A DNA stretch of 64,000 nt from Blastobasis lacticolella (Eukaryota; Arthropoda; Insecta; Lepidoptera; Blastobasidae), in NCBI GenBank assembly GCA_905147135.1, contig LR990041.1:21621712-21685711 (forward strand). Reading direction: 5' to 3'. The notes under the pieces are model-generated. The model was not told the DNA's origin, made no database searches, and was given only the letters and a program-made list of their open reading frames with translations. Both the position numbers and the translations under genes were made by a program. The first letter of the stretch is position 1; each line of letters opens with the position of its first letter. Of the stretch, positions 40,709 through 51,430 are shown piece by piece.

Positions 40709-41635
40709 TCCAGTATTTGTAAATCCAGGTACATTGGAGCGACTGCCATCTGACCTCCGTCACAAAATAAAAAGCGGCCCGCCCCAAGTAGAAGGTCCAC
40801 TGGAAACAAAGCGCCATTTTCGTCACGCACACATTGACGTTATGTTTACATTCTCAAGCAGTTTCAAGTAGTGCTCTGTCGCGATTGTTAACGCGAGCAT
40901 TTGTTGTATTGTCGACGTAAATTGAATAGTATTTAATTAAATGGTATTATTATTGATACAATGAAATTACTTGTACGTAACTAATGTTACTTAAAAACAT
41001 ACAAGCAACGCACGCGAAGTCCAAGAACTGATGGGTGACCATTTCAGACTTTGAGACTAGTCGAACTTCAGCACCGCTAAGAGTTCTAATATCGATGGCA
41101 AAGACAGGTTGACCAAGGTCTTCCGCTAGAGACCCTAGGATTGGTTGAATAGTCTCGAAAGCTGATTGGCATCACGTGACGGTTTTTAACAGAACAAAAA
41201 ACCGTAATGGCCAAAATATTGCATTTTCATCAAATTTACATGTGTGTGAAAAATTTCAATTCATTTTATTACCGGGAAGTGTGTCAAATCCCAGGTCAGG
41301 AAAGGTTATTCTCAGGGTCTGATTATGTAATGAGGTGGCGATGAATTTATAAAAGTGAATAAATCAGTAAGCTTACAAAAGGCATAATGTCTGAAGCTGA
41401 TATGGAATTTCTGATAACAACAGCTTGTGAAGCAATTATGATCACATTATGGCAAGGATTAGATATTGGTTCTTTGCAGGGGACATATTATTGTGAACAA
41501 TCTTTAAAATGCTATTCGATCTTTTAAATACTCTTTTCAAAATTTATAATAAATACAGTAGCAACCCTAGTAAGTCGGCAAGTTTACGTCATAATTTTCG
41601 AGGACGACGGGAGTGGACCTTTTGTTAGTTCTCTA
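40709..41635. other. BEL/Pao flank; LINE-tail word, otherwise no gene
   Basis: 40729-40770 contains GGAGCGACTGCCATCTGACC, a common LINE tail. The rest has no recognised features. Confidence 0.4.
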
Positions 41636-41639
41636 TTTT

Positions 41640-41855
41640 GTGCCTCCGTGACCCTGTTGACAGGGGAACCTGACCGCTTTATATCATGGTTACACATTCT
41701 GTCGCCTGAATGTGCAAGGAGCATCGGTTAGCATTTAAGGTTAGAGTACATAACACAGAAAAGAGTCATTGGTACATGGCCACAGTGGGATTCGAACCCG
41801 GTATATCTCGCTTACGAATCGGATACCCTAACCACTTGACCACCGACGACTAAGA
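41640..41855 (-). mobile_element. tRNA-derived SINE (family 1), copy 2
   Basis: Minus-strand head near 41775-41852 with box B GGTTCGAATCCCACTGTGGC, then the body through CATCGGTTAGCA (complement) and the 3' part GGTCAGGTTCCCCTGTCAAC. Same order as 6100-6632 without the MITE. Confidence 0.7.
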
Positions 41856-41859
41856 TGAA

Positions 41860-41935
41860 AGAGATAGCAGTATCTATGTCGCGCCTTTTCTCACTTATCG
41901 CGCGCGAGAGCAACTTGTGCTAGTCGGTACTAAAA
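41860..41935. repeat. Dispersed repeat family (short, GCGA-rich), copy 3, inverted
   Basis: GAAAGAGATAGCAGTATC, then TCTCACTTATCGCGCGCGAG: the reverse complement of the copies at 570-692 and 8093-8187. Confidence 0.55.
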
Positions 41936-42455
41936 TTTTCCTACTAACTACCCTATATAAAGTTTGGCTGATCTGAACTGTGGACTTGTCTTATTCGCTC
42001 TATAAAATCTAATGTAATGTAAATCTATCTACCGCAAAATATAATATATACCATTTCTGATTTCATCGATCACACGTCATAAGTAGTGAAGCTACACGCC
42101 CTGAGTATTAATAAATTATACTTTCTACGCCGGAATTTCTCACAGAAAGGCTTAAAACGGGGTTGGGAAATAGGAATATGGAAAATACGAGTAAACGAAA
42201 AATCCTACTGTGTGCACCTCTTAATCCTCCGTTTAAATTAACTTTTCATGCTACTAATATTTTGTTAAGCTTTGGTGTGCCAAATAAATGCCCAAAAGAA
42301 AGCTAGTAATGACTTGACAAAAAAAGGGGATCATCCGTCATCACGTAAAATACCTACATCATAAAACTCGACACTTCGCTCGGTGTTCATCATCCTCGTG
42401 TTGCGAGTCTCTCGCATCAGGCTCAGCGATATCAACCCATCCTATACCTACTTAT
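41936..42455. other. No gene seen
   Basis: AT-rich, unassigned sequence. Confidence 0.4.
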
Positions 42456-42457
42456 AT

Positions 42458-42932
42458 TTTGTTCTCTGTGGATATTGGATAAATTAACTGATGGACTTAT
42501 CGTTTTGTTTACACATGAAACTAGGTTACTGTATAGAAGTATACAGATTTTTTTATTTTCAAAAGCACAAATTTCCTTGCTCGTAATTTCTTTTCTTCTC
42601 TCCATTCCTGCAACTTCCTAACTACAACATTTATGGGAAGTATTTTTTTCTGTAATGAATATAAAATCAAGAGAAGAGAGGAATAGAGCATCAATTAATT
42701 TAATAAAAATTTAATTGTTTAAGTATAAATATTTAAATAGTCGATAGATAATAAATAATAGTTGATTGTTGGCTAAAGCCAAAAGTAACTAAAAATAAAA
42801 TAGGTAAAAATAAATAGTTAATGTAAATAAATGTGTACTTTTTATTTAGTAAAATTTCCCAATAGTACTATATTTTTTGCTATTAGATAAGAAAAATACT
42901 ATATTTCTCCAAAAAAAAGGTGGCAACCCTAG
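42458..42932. mobile_element. GGTTGCCACC repeat, copy A (empty site for the TA element)
   Basis: Matches 47826-47899 plus 49572-49840. At 42521-42532 the sequence reads straight through ACTAGGTTACTG, where copy B has a 1.67-kb insertion. The right end GGTGGCAACCCTAGTAC is the inverted form of copy B's left end AGTAGGGTTGCCACCCGTAC, so the full element has inverted ends. Copy A is truncated on its left. Confidence 0.75.
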
Positions 42933-43007
42933 TACCAGTCTTAAGTTCAACAGTTTAAGTATTGTGATAATAAATATTCTGTGCATGAGTGCAAGCTAGC
43001 AGTTCAA

Positions 43008-43222
43008 AATTCAATTTTAAATTCAAAATTTCTTTATTGATTAGGACATTAAATATCTCTTTCAATCGTCAAAAAGGAGAGGGGTAGGAAAGTAGGAAGG
43101 AAACACACAGTGACACGCTGACCGCCCTATGGCCGTAGATAAACGTATCCCTCGCCAACCACGACCGAACCCTGCTCGACAATGCCAGGCAGAGCCGGAA
43201 CGCTATATTATATTATATGGGT
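43008..43222 (-). repeat. Dispersed repeat (CCGGCTCTGCCTGG), copy 1
   Basis: The reverse complement of 60085-60292 over about 200 bp, including CCAACCACGACCGAAC, AGGCAGAGCCGGAACG and a GAATTTTGAAT-like tail. The tail suggests a LINE or SINE 3' end. Confidence 0.75.
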
Positions 43223-43224
43223 CA

Positions 43225-43812
43225 AACACCATGCTACCTACCTATTTACGTATTGCAAAGCAACCAGAGCCTGCGTAGTGTTGTGTATCAGAGTGTATGG
43301 AGTGTACCTACCTACCTACGCTACGATTCCGAGTGCAAGCTTACTTGTTAGTAATACCTATCAGTCATCCGAGCCACAAGAAAGCAAGAAAGTATGGTTT
43401 AACCGCGCTGGCACCTGACGCTGTTTGTTTCTATAAAATATCTATAATAGGTACGTACCTACATGCTTTACAGGTATAGGTTCTAGCTAGACTTTAGGAG
43501 ACGCTACCTACCTAACACCTAATCGTGACGTTAGGAGCGCAACCGCCGCCGTCGGTTTTTTCCGACGGGAAATACGAGTAGGTAGAAAAGACAACGCTTT
43601 TATGTGTTTATAAAAACATGTAGGTATTTAGTAATACCTGTCTGTAAACTGTTTCAACAAAACTAGGCTCATAAGTGGTTCCCTACGCTACGTTGGTCCC
43701 TAGATGAGTGAACAATTTTAGTAGGACCTAGTACCTACTTATCTGTGTAGAACGCTTTTATCAATTGAACAAATTCCGTTTCAGTTAAGTAGCTATCTTA
43801 AGTAGGTTTTTC
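43225..43812. other. No gene seen
   Basis: Contains many TACCTACCTA words but no recognised feature. Confidence 0.4.
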
Positions 43813-43816
43813 AAGA

Positions 43817-44066
43817 ACGTCGGTGGCCAGGCGGTTGAGTATCCGACTCGTAAGCGAGAGAGGTACCGGGTTCGAATCCCGCTGTGGCAAGTCGCCTGAA
43901 TGTGCAGGTATAATCATATGATTTCCCTCACCGTAAAAGCATCGGTTAGTATTCAACTAATTTGCATAACTTAGAAAACAGTTATTGGTACATGGCTGCA
44001 GTGGGATCCGAACCCGGTACCTCTCGCGTACGAGTCGGATACCGTAACCTTAGGCCATCGACGCTC
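43817..44066. mobile_element. Fold-back pair of tRNA-derived SINE heads (family 1)
   Basis: A plus-strand tRNA-like head at 43820-43889 (GGTGGCCAGGCGGTTGAG, GGGTTCGAATCCCGCTGTGG) joins directly to a minus-strand SINE at 43890-44066 whose own head (GGATCCGAACCCGGTACC complement) is at the right. The two heads are about 85 percent alike by eye and inverted, so the structure is a 70-bp-arm hairpin. Confidence 0.7.
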
Positions 44067-44069
44067 CGA

Positions 44070-44785
44070 CTATTTAAGCATACCTACCTATTGAAAATAA
44101 TTAGTGTAGGTAAGTTCCTAGTTAATTTGGTAGAGCTTATTCGTGTAGATAAGTAGGTAACATTTAGTTCGACGCCTGGTAGTAAGATGTAGGAGGTTGG
44201 TTTGTTTTGATATGGATGGCATGAGGTTATTAACCTCCTCCTTTTGTTGTGTACACACTCAACGTACGCCAACGAAGGGCTGTCGGCCGAATTCTTTGGA
44301 CTTCTAAGGTCCAATACCTGCATTTTGTGGTGGTTGCATCTTTGGGAGTTTTGGGAACCGATTCGGTCTCGTATTTGCACGTTTGTTCGTTGGCCTTCGG
44401 TATCTATCTCTAGTCTTAGTCTTCGGTAATTAAAATTCCATGTCCGGATAATATGAAGTCTACTGTGCTGCCAGTGTACTGTATAGTTCCCCTCACGTAA
44501 GAGAGGCGCAGTGTCGTCGAGTAACGGTAAATGTTCGGGTATATCTATCTATAGTTCCACTATCCCTGGGCTTACGCATGTCGACAGAGGACCCACGGTC
44601 AGGCGAGGTTAGCTTGGGCCCATAAGATGGTGGTAGATCCCCCCTTTTGGCAGTTGTATGAAGTTATTCTCAATCGTAATAACGGTAAAACATACAAGCA
44701 TGACCTTTTGTATCTACTCATGATTATAGTGCTATGATTAAAGCACTATTTATTTAAATAAATAAATGAAATAGCGGTAATTGAA
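44070..44785. other. No gene seen
   Basis: Mixed sequence with chance open frames only. Confidence 0.4.
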
Positions 44786-44789
44786 ACAC

Positions 44790-44905
44790 ATATTAAGCTG
44801 GCACCGCATACGCTCTCCTTAGGTCGCAGATGTCCTGGACGACGGTGGCCATTTTTCATCAGGTGGACCGTCCGTCCGCGTACCTCCATAGGCAATAAAA
44901 AAAGA
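44790..44905 (+). mobile_element. Decayed LINE 3' tail
   Basis: TTTTTCATCAGGTGGACCGT then ATAGGCAATAAAAAAAG: the same tail type as 8750-8845 and 61110-61215. Confidence 0.45.
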
Positions 44906-44909
44906 GCCG

Positions 44910-46405
44910 TCTCCGGTCGCAAAGCACTATTGTTCGAGACCCAGGCCTCGCCCAAACACTCCGCGGAACTCCGAAAGCCGCCGCATCACATTAACAAACT
45001 TTTTTCGGTCGGTCGGCGTGTCTTTCGGCTTGTGGTGCTCCGCCGCCGCCGCGCCGCCGACTCGTGCCGAGTGGTCGAAGCAATACATTTAAATAAAAAA
45101 TGGAACCTCTTTCAAATAGCAAATAAGTAGACAATAAGCTTTTTACCATACAATACGAGTGCCATAGGCGCGACAGTGCCGCATACCAACCATCCCATTC
45201 CACTTTCCTTAATGAACATAACAATGAACTTGCTGGCACCGAGTCCAAAAATAAATACTACCTAAGTTATTCGTATTTGTATGTTAAAAAGCTTATTTCT
45301 AAGTGATGGGGTTCCTTTATAACCTACGGCGCGGGCGTCCCGACAACTGTAGGTATTTTCTTTCAAATCAAAATCCAAATTCGGCAACTCATCCGACTTT
45401 TGATCCAAGCTATCAAAGTTACAGAATTCAGGAGTAGCCTAGCCAAAATAAGGCACACCTTGTGAAGCCTTAACCTTTGGCCCGTTGCAGTGCGCAGTTG
45501 CATCGACGATGCGGGGGGGAGGGGGAGATGTGGGGTGAGCCGAACGATATTGATCGAATAGCCATCAAATTAAAGTATAATTAATCCACAGTAAACATTT
45601 ATTTCAAATGTAAATTTTTTGACATCAATATGTAAGTAAATGGCTAGGTATGTATGTACGTACTTATGTAATTTATTTAGGTATTTTGAATCAAAGTAGC
45701 TAATAGACAGATTAATTCTACGGATAACAACAATTATTAACATTACAGAGTTTAGGTATGATAGTTTTATTAACAGTTACTGTGCATTGCCTGACAATAA
45801 ATGTGGCCAGTTTCCGATTGTAACTAATCTGGCACATTATTTTGTATAAGTACTTAATAAAAATTAATAAAAAATATCTATGCTTACAATTTACTCGCAT
45901 TACACCAGTCACAGAATAATAATAATATGCTCTTAGCAAGCACAATATGTATTGCATAAATAGCAATACATAAGCTCCTTTTTAAATTCACAGCCTCCCC
46001 TTTACTTTCTTTTTTTATTCATACCACATTGTCATCATTCTTATTATAATAAAAAGATAAAAATACAACTAAAATAAAATAATTACTATGGCCTTTTGTC
46101 AGTAACTCTTATTATCAACATTTCAAGTTTCTTAAATGTTCAAACTACAATATTTACTCATAAATACAATACTTGGGATTTTTACATCTATGTTGTTTTA
46201 TGAATGATGTTATATCTACTCTACTAGAACATTGACACATGGTCACAACTTTTTAATTGAAACTAACTAGTAAATCACCTAACTATAGATTGAAAAGTCT
46301 TTTGAAGTAGATAAAACAGCAATAGAAAATGCATTTAGTTGAGTAGTGTATACAAAATGTTACAAAGGCTTTTCTAATCTTTGGAAATGATTTAATTGAT
46401 ATAGC
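44910..46405. other. No gene seen; one CpG-rich spot
   Basis: 45010-45075 is rich in GCCGCCGCC words and could be a degraded coding exon, but no splice-linked frame was found. 45480-45545 is G-rich. The rest is AT-rich. Confidence 0.35.
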
Positions 46406-46411
46406 TTGTTT

Positions 46412-46860
46412 ACACTGGAACAAGTACTTTATTCACTGCTTTAATAAGGGGGAATTTAAGTCCAGGCTCCATGCAACCCTCCTTAGTTGGTTTCGCATCA
46501 CAGTAACCACGATGATCATCAGAATTCAAAGAATATATCATCGCTCCACGCAATCCCATTTCCTTAATGTATTTGGCCTTCTCTTGGACACTTTGAGGGT
46601 TGTCATAAGATATCCACACATCATTCTTGTAGCAGTATGGCACTTTTTCTGCGCTTGCATATTTCACTGTAGCATTGTGTCCATCTTGAGTCATAAAGTT
46701 GCAAATATTATAATAGTCAATAAAGCCAGAGGTAAGAGGGTGTTTGTCACAAGCAGGGCTTCCAATTTCCGGATTATTGGGATTGACCAGCCTGAATATG
46801 TGGCCCACTACGTCATCATGATGGGTTGGAAATTCTCAGTCCAAATCAATTCCTTTTAAA
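46412..46860 (-). pseudogene. GH18 chitinase-like remnant
   Basis: On the minus strand 46412-46835 reads FPTHHDDVVGHIFRLVNPNN, then a C-terminal GH18 part VWISYDNPQSVQEKAKYIKE then MGLRGAMIYSLNSDDHRGYC, the beta-8 barrel region of insect chitinases, and a normal stop. Directly upstream in frame is GIDLD, then TGA, then EFP: the stop sits where the Trp of the GH18 catalytic signature (DxxDxDWE) is expected. The roughly 200 residues that normally lie between that signature and the C-terminal part are missing. Either the gene is a deleted, nonsense-mutated copy, or an AG at 46835-46836 is a splice acceptor and the GIDLD match is chance. Chitinases hydrolyse cuticle and midgut chitin. Confidence 0.65.
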
Positions 46861-47011
46861 GTATAAGTGTGTAAACTTCTTTTATGGATTTAATGAATAG
46901 TTGATTAGAGGATACCAAAGGGTGCACCGAATTTTTTTTTCGAAGCATTATTGACAACCATATCAGGAAATCCCCTGTCATTTCTGCTGCAACCAACTTA
47001 GAGCATAATTT

Positions 47012-47347
47012 TCAATTTGAGATTTCTTCTACGCAAATTGTATGAAACAAACGATATGCCTTACCGATTGTTTCAGCATGAATGTATTGTTTCACATCGA
47101 TGATATCTCTGAATAAACAGTATGTTTCTGTATCTGCAGCATCAGTTATCAGTTTCGGTAGTTTTACAGGATTAGTTACGCAATACACTATTAAAACAAT
47201 CCCGAATAAAATAGACAGGCAAGTTTCAACATTGCACAAAATCTGGTAATACGTACGATTGATCATTTCGTCTTCTATTTCTTGTAACAAACATTGTTCG
47301 TCAACATCAAATGCAGGTCCCATTAGGTCTGCCAATGTCTCCATCAC
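47012..47347 (-). CDS. Small hypothetical protein with one membrane segment
   Basis: 111 codons from an ATG at 47347 (a second ATG follows at once). An acidic N-terminus (DVDEQCLLQEIEDEMINRTY) is followed by a hydrophobic segment LSILFGIVLIVYCV at about residues 44-58 and a charged C-terminus. It lies 150 bp upstream of the chitinase remnant on the same strand. No family recognised. It could be an exon or a chance frame, but its length and composition exceed most spurious frames here. Confidence 0.35.
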   Translation of the reverse strand: MMETLADLMGPAFDVDEQCLLQEIEDEMINRTYYQILCNVETCLSILFGIVLIVYCVTNPVKLPKLITDAADTETYCLFRDIIDVKQYIHAETIGKAYRLFHTICVEEISN

Positions 47348-47540
47348 AAAATATATTTTATCAGTGTATTTATTTTTTAATTGTAGATTCCTTCCTGAAT
47401 AGCAATTTCAGACTGATTGATCTAGACCGGATCGGTCCAGGGTGCTACATACCAGGCTGTTTGTTTTTAGAAACCAATCAATAGAGTTAACTACGCGCTT
47501 GCGCGCCGCGTAGATGCGCGCTACAGGGAGGGATGTTATA
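47348..47540. other. Short unassigned flank
   Basis: Sequence before the repeat copy B, no feature. Confidence 0.3.
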
Positions 47541-47544
47541 AGTA

Positions 47545-49840
47545 GGGTTGCCACCCGTACTATAATATATAGTATCGTACTATATTTTAGTCATTTGTAC
47601 TATACATTATAGAACAATAAAATAGTACGAAAAATACTATATTTTCATCGATAATAAAACTGTAGAGGTTTTTTATTTTATTTTGTAACAGGAACGCATG
47701 CCCATTGCCCAGCGCAGCATGGATATTTTAATAAGAAAATTGAATTTAATGAACTCAACTAACTGAAAACTGAATTTAAAATTTTATAGTAAATGTACAA
47801 TACTTATTAGAAACCAAATGGTGTTTTCTGTGGATATTGGATAAATTAACTGAATTATTAAATGGAATTATCGTTTTGTTTACACATGAAACTAGGTTAG
47901 GGTGAGATGTCGAACAGTGAACCAGTAGAACACAGTTAGCCACCATTAGTATCACCAAAACGCAACGTTGTCTGATCTTGCAGTAAAGTGCGCTCCACAT
48001 GCTCGCCGAAACTTCCGGCGAAACTTTTGCCGGGACTTTGGTCGACCCTCTACATTCTCGCCTATTAGGGATGTGGTGGGTGTCAAAACGCGTGTCATTA
48101 TATCGATTAATCGGTGTAATATCGCTAATCTGCTGTAAACAGGGTCACAGAGGTGATAGCAGTTGTTCTACTCTAATTACTTGATCTACTAATATCCTGG
48201 ATCATGGTCAAGTGTACCCCGAACCTGATACGGGAAAAAACGCTAGGAATATAAATATAAAATCGATCGAATCGAGACGACAACATACTATCTCTACTTT
48301 GTCTATGAAATAGGCGAGACATGCCAAACATGCACGGGACTACACGAATACTCCCTCTACATTCTCGTGTTCCCGCGGAACTGTCCACATGTGGAGTGCG
48401 CTTAAGCGTGATCGTACTTGGTTTTTACCGCGCTTCATGCTCCCCAGTCAGCAGCGAGCTCCAGCGCAGAACGTCCACGTCGTGGGGTTTTTTGTGATTT
48501 TTGGGGCAAATATGCGAAAAAAACCTAAGTAGTAATTTTCAGTTTTTAACTTACTACTGCATCTTTTAAAAGTAATGTTTTTTTGTATTTCTGTATTGAA
48601 CTTCTTTGCATTGTTTAGTCGTTTATTCATAACCCCAACTTTGATGATTTATTTTTTGCTTAACTTAAAATCAGTAGAGGTGTGTGTGGTACATAGTGAC
48701 CCACCATACCGGCACGAACAGTGAGCCACCGGTCCACTGTGTTTAACCTCAAGATTATGATTTTCTTAATTATTTTGCCTTAAATATTTATATAATTTCC
48801 ATAATAATCCGCAACAGGTTATTTATTTTTGAGTTACTAGAACAAAAAATGCGGGTAGGCAGTATCAACCTACTGCCAGGTACATGAATTGGCTACCCGG
48901 CGCATCTTGGTTCGCGTTATTTAAATTTAATGAACTCTACCTCCACCACATTTTTACACTTTCCCTATCCTACCCCTATCCGTGCTGTTATTAATATAAA
49001 AATCTATATTATAGAACCCGTAAATTACCAAACCACCACTGTTGGTAGATGCGTAAAATATATCTCAAGAACTATAGTGTAGCTAGTTGATTATTTATTT
49101 TTATACAACTTTAAAATATATCATCAATGACTGAAATTAGAAAATAGGTTAAGTTATGTTGTTAATGATTTATGTTGATTTTATAGATTTCACAGCAATT
49201 TTGGTAAATAATACTAATTGCTTACACAGTTATGAAGAACGTATTATTATCTAACTTCTCTACAAGTACAAAAAGGACACATATATTATAGTGATCTTAT
49301 TCGTCAGGCTCACTGTGTACTCCCCGGTTTGCTGTAGACCAACCCCCTGGTTCAATGAGTCCCATGTGGTGGACACAATGAGTTGATTCCCATCTTTAAA
49401 AAAATCGGCTTTACCATTCTTTCTTTAACTGTTTTTCTATAAACTTATATGCAAAATGAGAGTCACATATATTACGCAATGACTGCACTAAAAAACATTT
49501 CATTATATTGAAAAACTTATGAGTTATGATTGTTTAACTTTTTTTGTGGGTCACTGTTCGACACCTCACCCTACTGTATAGAAGTATACAGAATTTTTTA
49601 TTTTCAGAAGCATAAATTTCCTTTCTCATAATTTCTTTTCTTCTCTCCATTCCTGCAACTTCCTAACTACAACATTTATGGGAAGTATATTTTTCTGTAA
49701 TGAATATAAAATCAAGAGAAGAGAGGAATAGAGCATTAATTAATTTAATAAAAATTTATATAAAAATATTTAAATAGTCGATAGATAATTAATAATAGTT
49801 GATTGTTGGCTAAAGCCAAAATTAACTAAATACGAAGGCT
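47545..49840. mobile_element. GGTTGCCACC repeat, copy B, interrupted
   Basis: Left end AGGGTTGCCACCC, then AT-rich GTACTATA repeats, then sequence shared with copy A up to 47899 and again from 49572 (TAGAAGTATACAGA...GGCTAAAGCC). The right inverted end is missing. Confidence 0.7.
47900..49571. mobile_element. 1.67-kb DNA element with TA duplication
   Basis: Ends GGGTGAGATGTCGAACAGTG and CACTGTTCGACACCTCACCC are inverted repeats with one mismatch. The flanking TA is single in the empty site at 42528-42529, so TA was duplicated on insertion, as for Tc1/mariner-type elements. The words CAGTGA(A/G)CCA recur inside (47918, 48717). No transposase frame is present. A 15-bp direct repeat CCCTCTACATTCTCG at 48046-48060 and 48353-48367 may bracket a further insertion. 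Confidence 0.75.
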
Positions 49841-49980
49841 ACAGCCGAAGGACTTAAAAAAACGAAGAAATGAAATTATAAATTTAATTAAGAATAAGTT
49901 ACAATTAATAAATTATGAACCAAAAATATATGTGACAATGATCGAGGTTGGATCTAAAGTGAATTTCGCAAACACGTATT

Positions 49981-51430
49981 CATTGCGCCAGGCGGCGCAG
50001 TCTTGATGCGTTTTCGCTGATGCGGCGAGATTGATGCGGCGGTTGGCAGCCAGTCGTATCTAGGTCAATGCTTGCTTTAAGGTATTCATATAGAAGCGAT
50101 CCGTTATTCCTCCCTCCCGAAGAACAGCGACTATTTTTCATACTCTCATGGAAAATGTTGCTGGCACCTGGGATATGGTCGGCGCCTGTTGCAGGTCTTC
50201 GTAAGTATGTTTGACAGGATTTGACTTTCGTGGCTTTGAAGCTTTGCAGTAGTATCTTCGCACAGTGAGGGTAAGTGTAAGTAGGATCGCACTTATACAT
50301 ATCACATACAACGGGATAGTGGTATGGTATAGGGTGCTGAAGCTGCTCTGGTCATCTAGTATAAGTGGTGTTTGCAGGGAAACTTTATCTTGAGTAGCGT
50401 GTAATTTTGTTAAGTCAATGGAATTTAGTTTGATTTTCAGTGAAGGCTGGGTGACGGTGCTCAGGTCATAGGAGATTTTCATTAACTTCAGCGGTTGTCC
50501 TGCGACTTGGTCATCCATATTGATTATCGTAAGTTCAGGTGTTCTAATGTGCAGTTTTTGGGGATGCTCACTAGGTAGCTGCCTCGCAACACACTGTATT
50601 CTTCCCGGTCACACGTTAACTTGACTTTAGTAGATCGCGGAAATGTTAAGATGTAATTTCTATCATCCAGCTGTTCCATGGCTTCCTTCTGTAGTTCGAT
50701 GGTGGTAAGGCTGCAAGAATTTCGAAGGTCTTGATTTATTAATAAATTTTAAATACAATCGATTGCGTGCGAACATGGTGCACGGTAGTTTCTACGCAAA
50801 GAAATGTGTCATCCACCTTCGGGCATTCAGCCTCTATGTACACATACCCATCTTTATTGGTTGCTAGGTAAGGATATGGGGAATTATGGTTTGGTTATGC
50901 TTGTTAGGAGCTGTGGACAGTTTATAGAAGTTGTACAGCGAATTTTCTACAATGGGAACTTTGAAAATGATAACGATATATTTCCCGCTGAAATATGACC
51001 CAGGTTTTATGATACTATAATATTCTCTTAAATCTATGTCTAATACTCTATCTTCCCCGTAAATTAATTTTAGTTTTTCTACTATATTCTTAATTACCTT
51101 AACATCTAGCATGGATCTATGCAAACTTGACGCACGAATAAAGGTAAGGACATTCTCTATCCTAATTAATTCGTCTAATATGTCATTTGTATTTTCTGTA
51201 ATTATGGCAAGCATTTGGGCGAACTTTGCATACTTAATAATCTCTATACGCATCTCTATCAATAAGTAATTTTAATGTACTGTTAATTATTTTTTGATTA
51301 TCGACTATTTTGTCGATTACGTCGGTGTGTTGGGACGTCCATTCCGTACTTATACTGACATGGGAATTTAATTCATTTAAAACTTTATTTTGGTTATTTT
51401 CCAAATTTTTTATGGCATTATCTTATTGCA
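49981..51430 (-). pseudogene. Decayed envelope gene of an errantivirus-type retroelement
   Basis: Minus-strand fragments in different frames. 51262-50864 holds a helical stretch (NTNDILDELIRIENVLTF, then a short Leu/His-containing segment) and a following KPGSYFSGKYIVIIFKVPIV, characteristic in order of the baculovirus-F-like Env of insect errantiviruses. 50860-50519 carries several Cys in other frames. 50518-50138 has an ectodomain end, a membrane segment (PLYVICISAILLTLTLTV, about residues 69-86) and a basic tail. Breaks occur near 51262, 50863 and 50700-50520. No intact gag, pol or LTR was found beside it, so this is an old isolated remnant. Env would mediate membrane fusion in an active relative. 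Confidence 0.65.
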
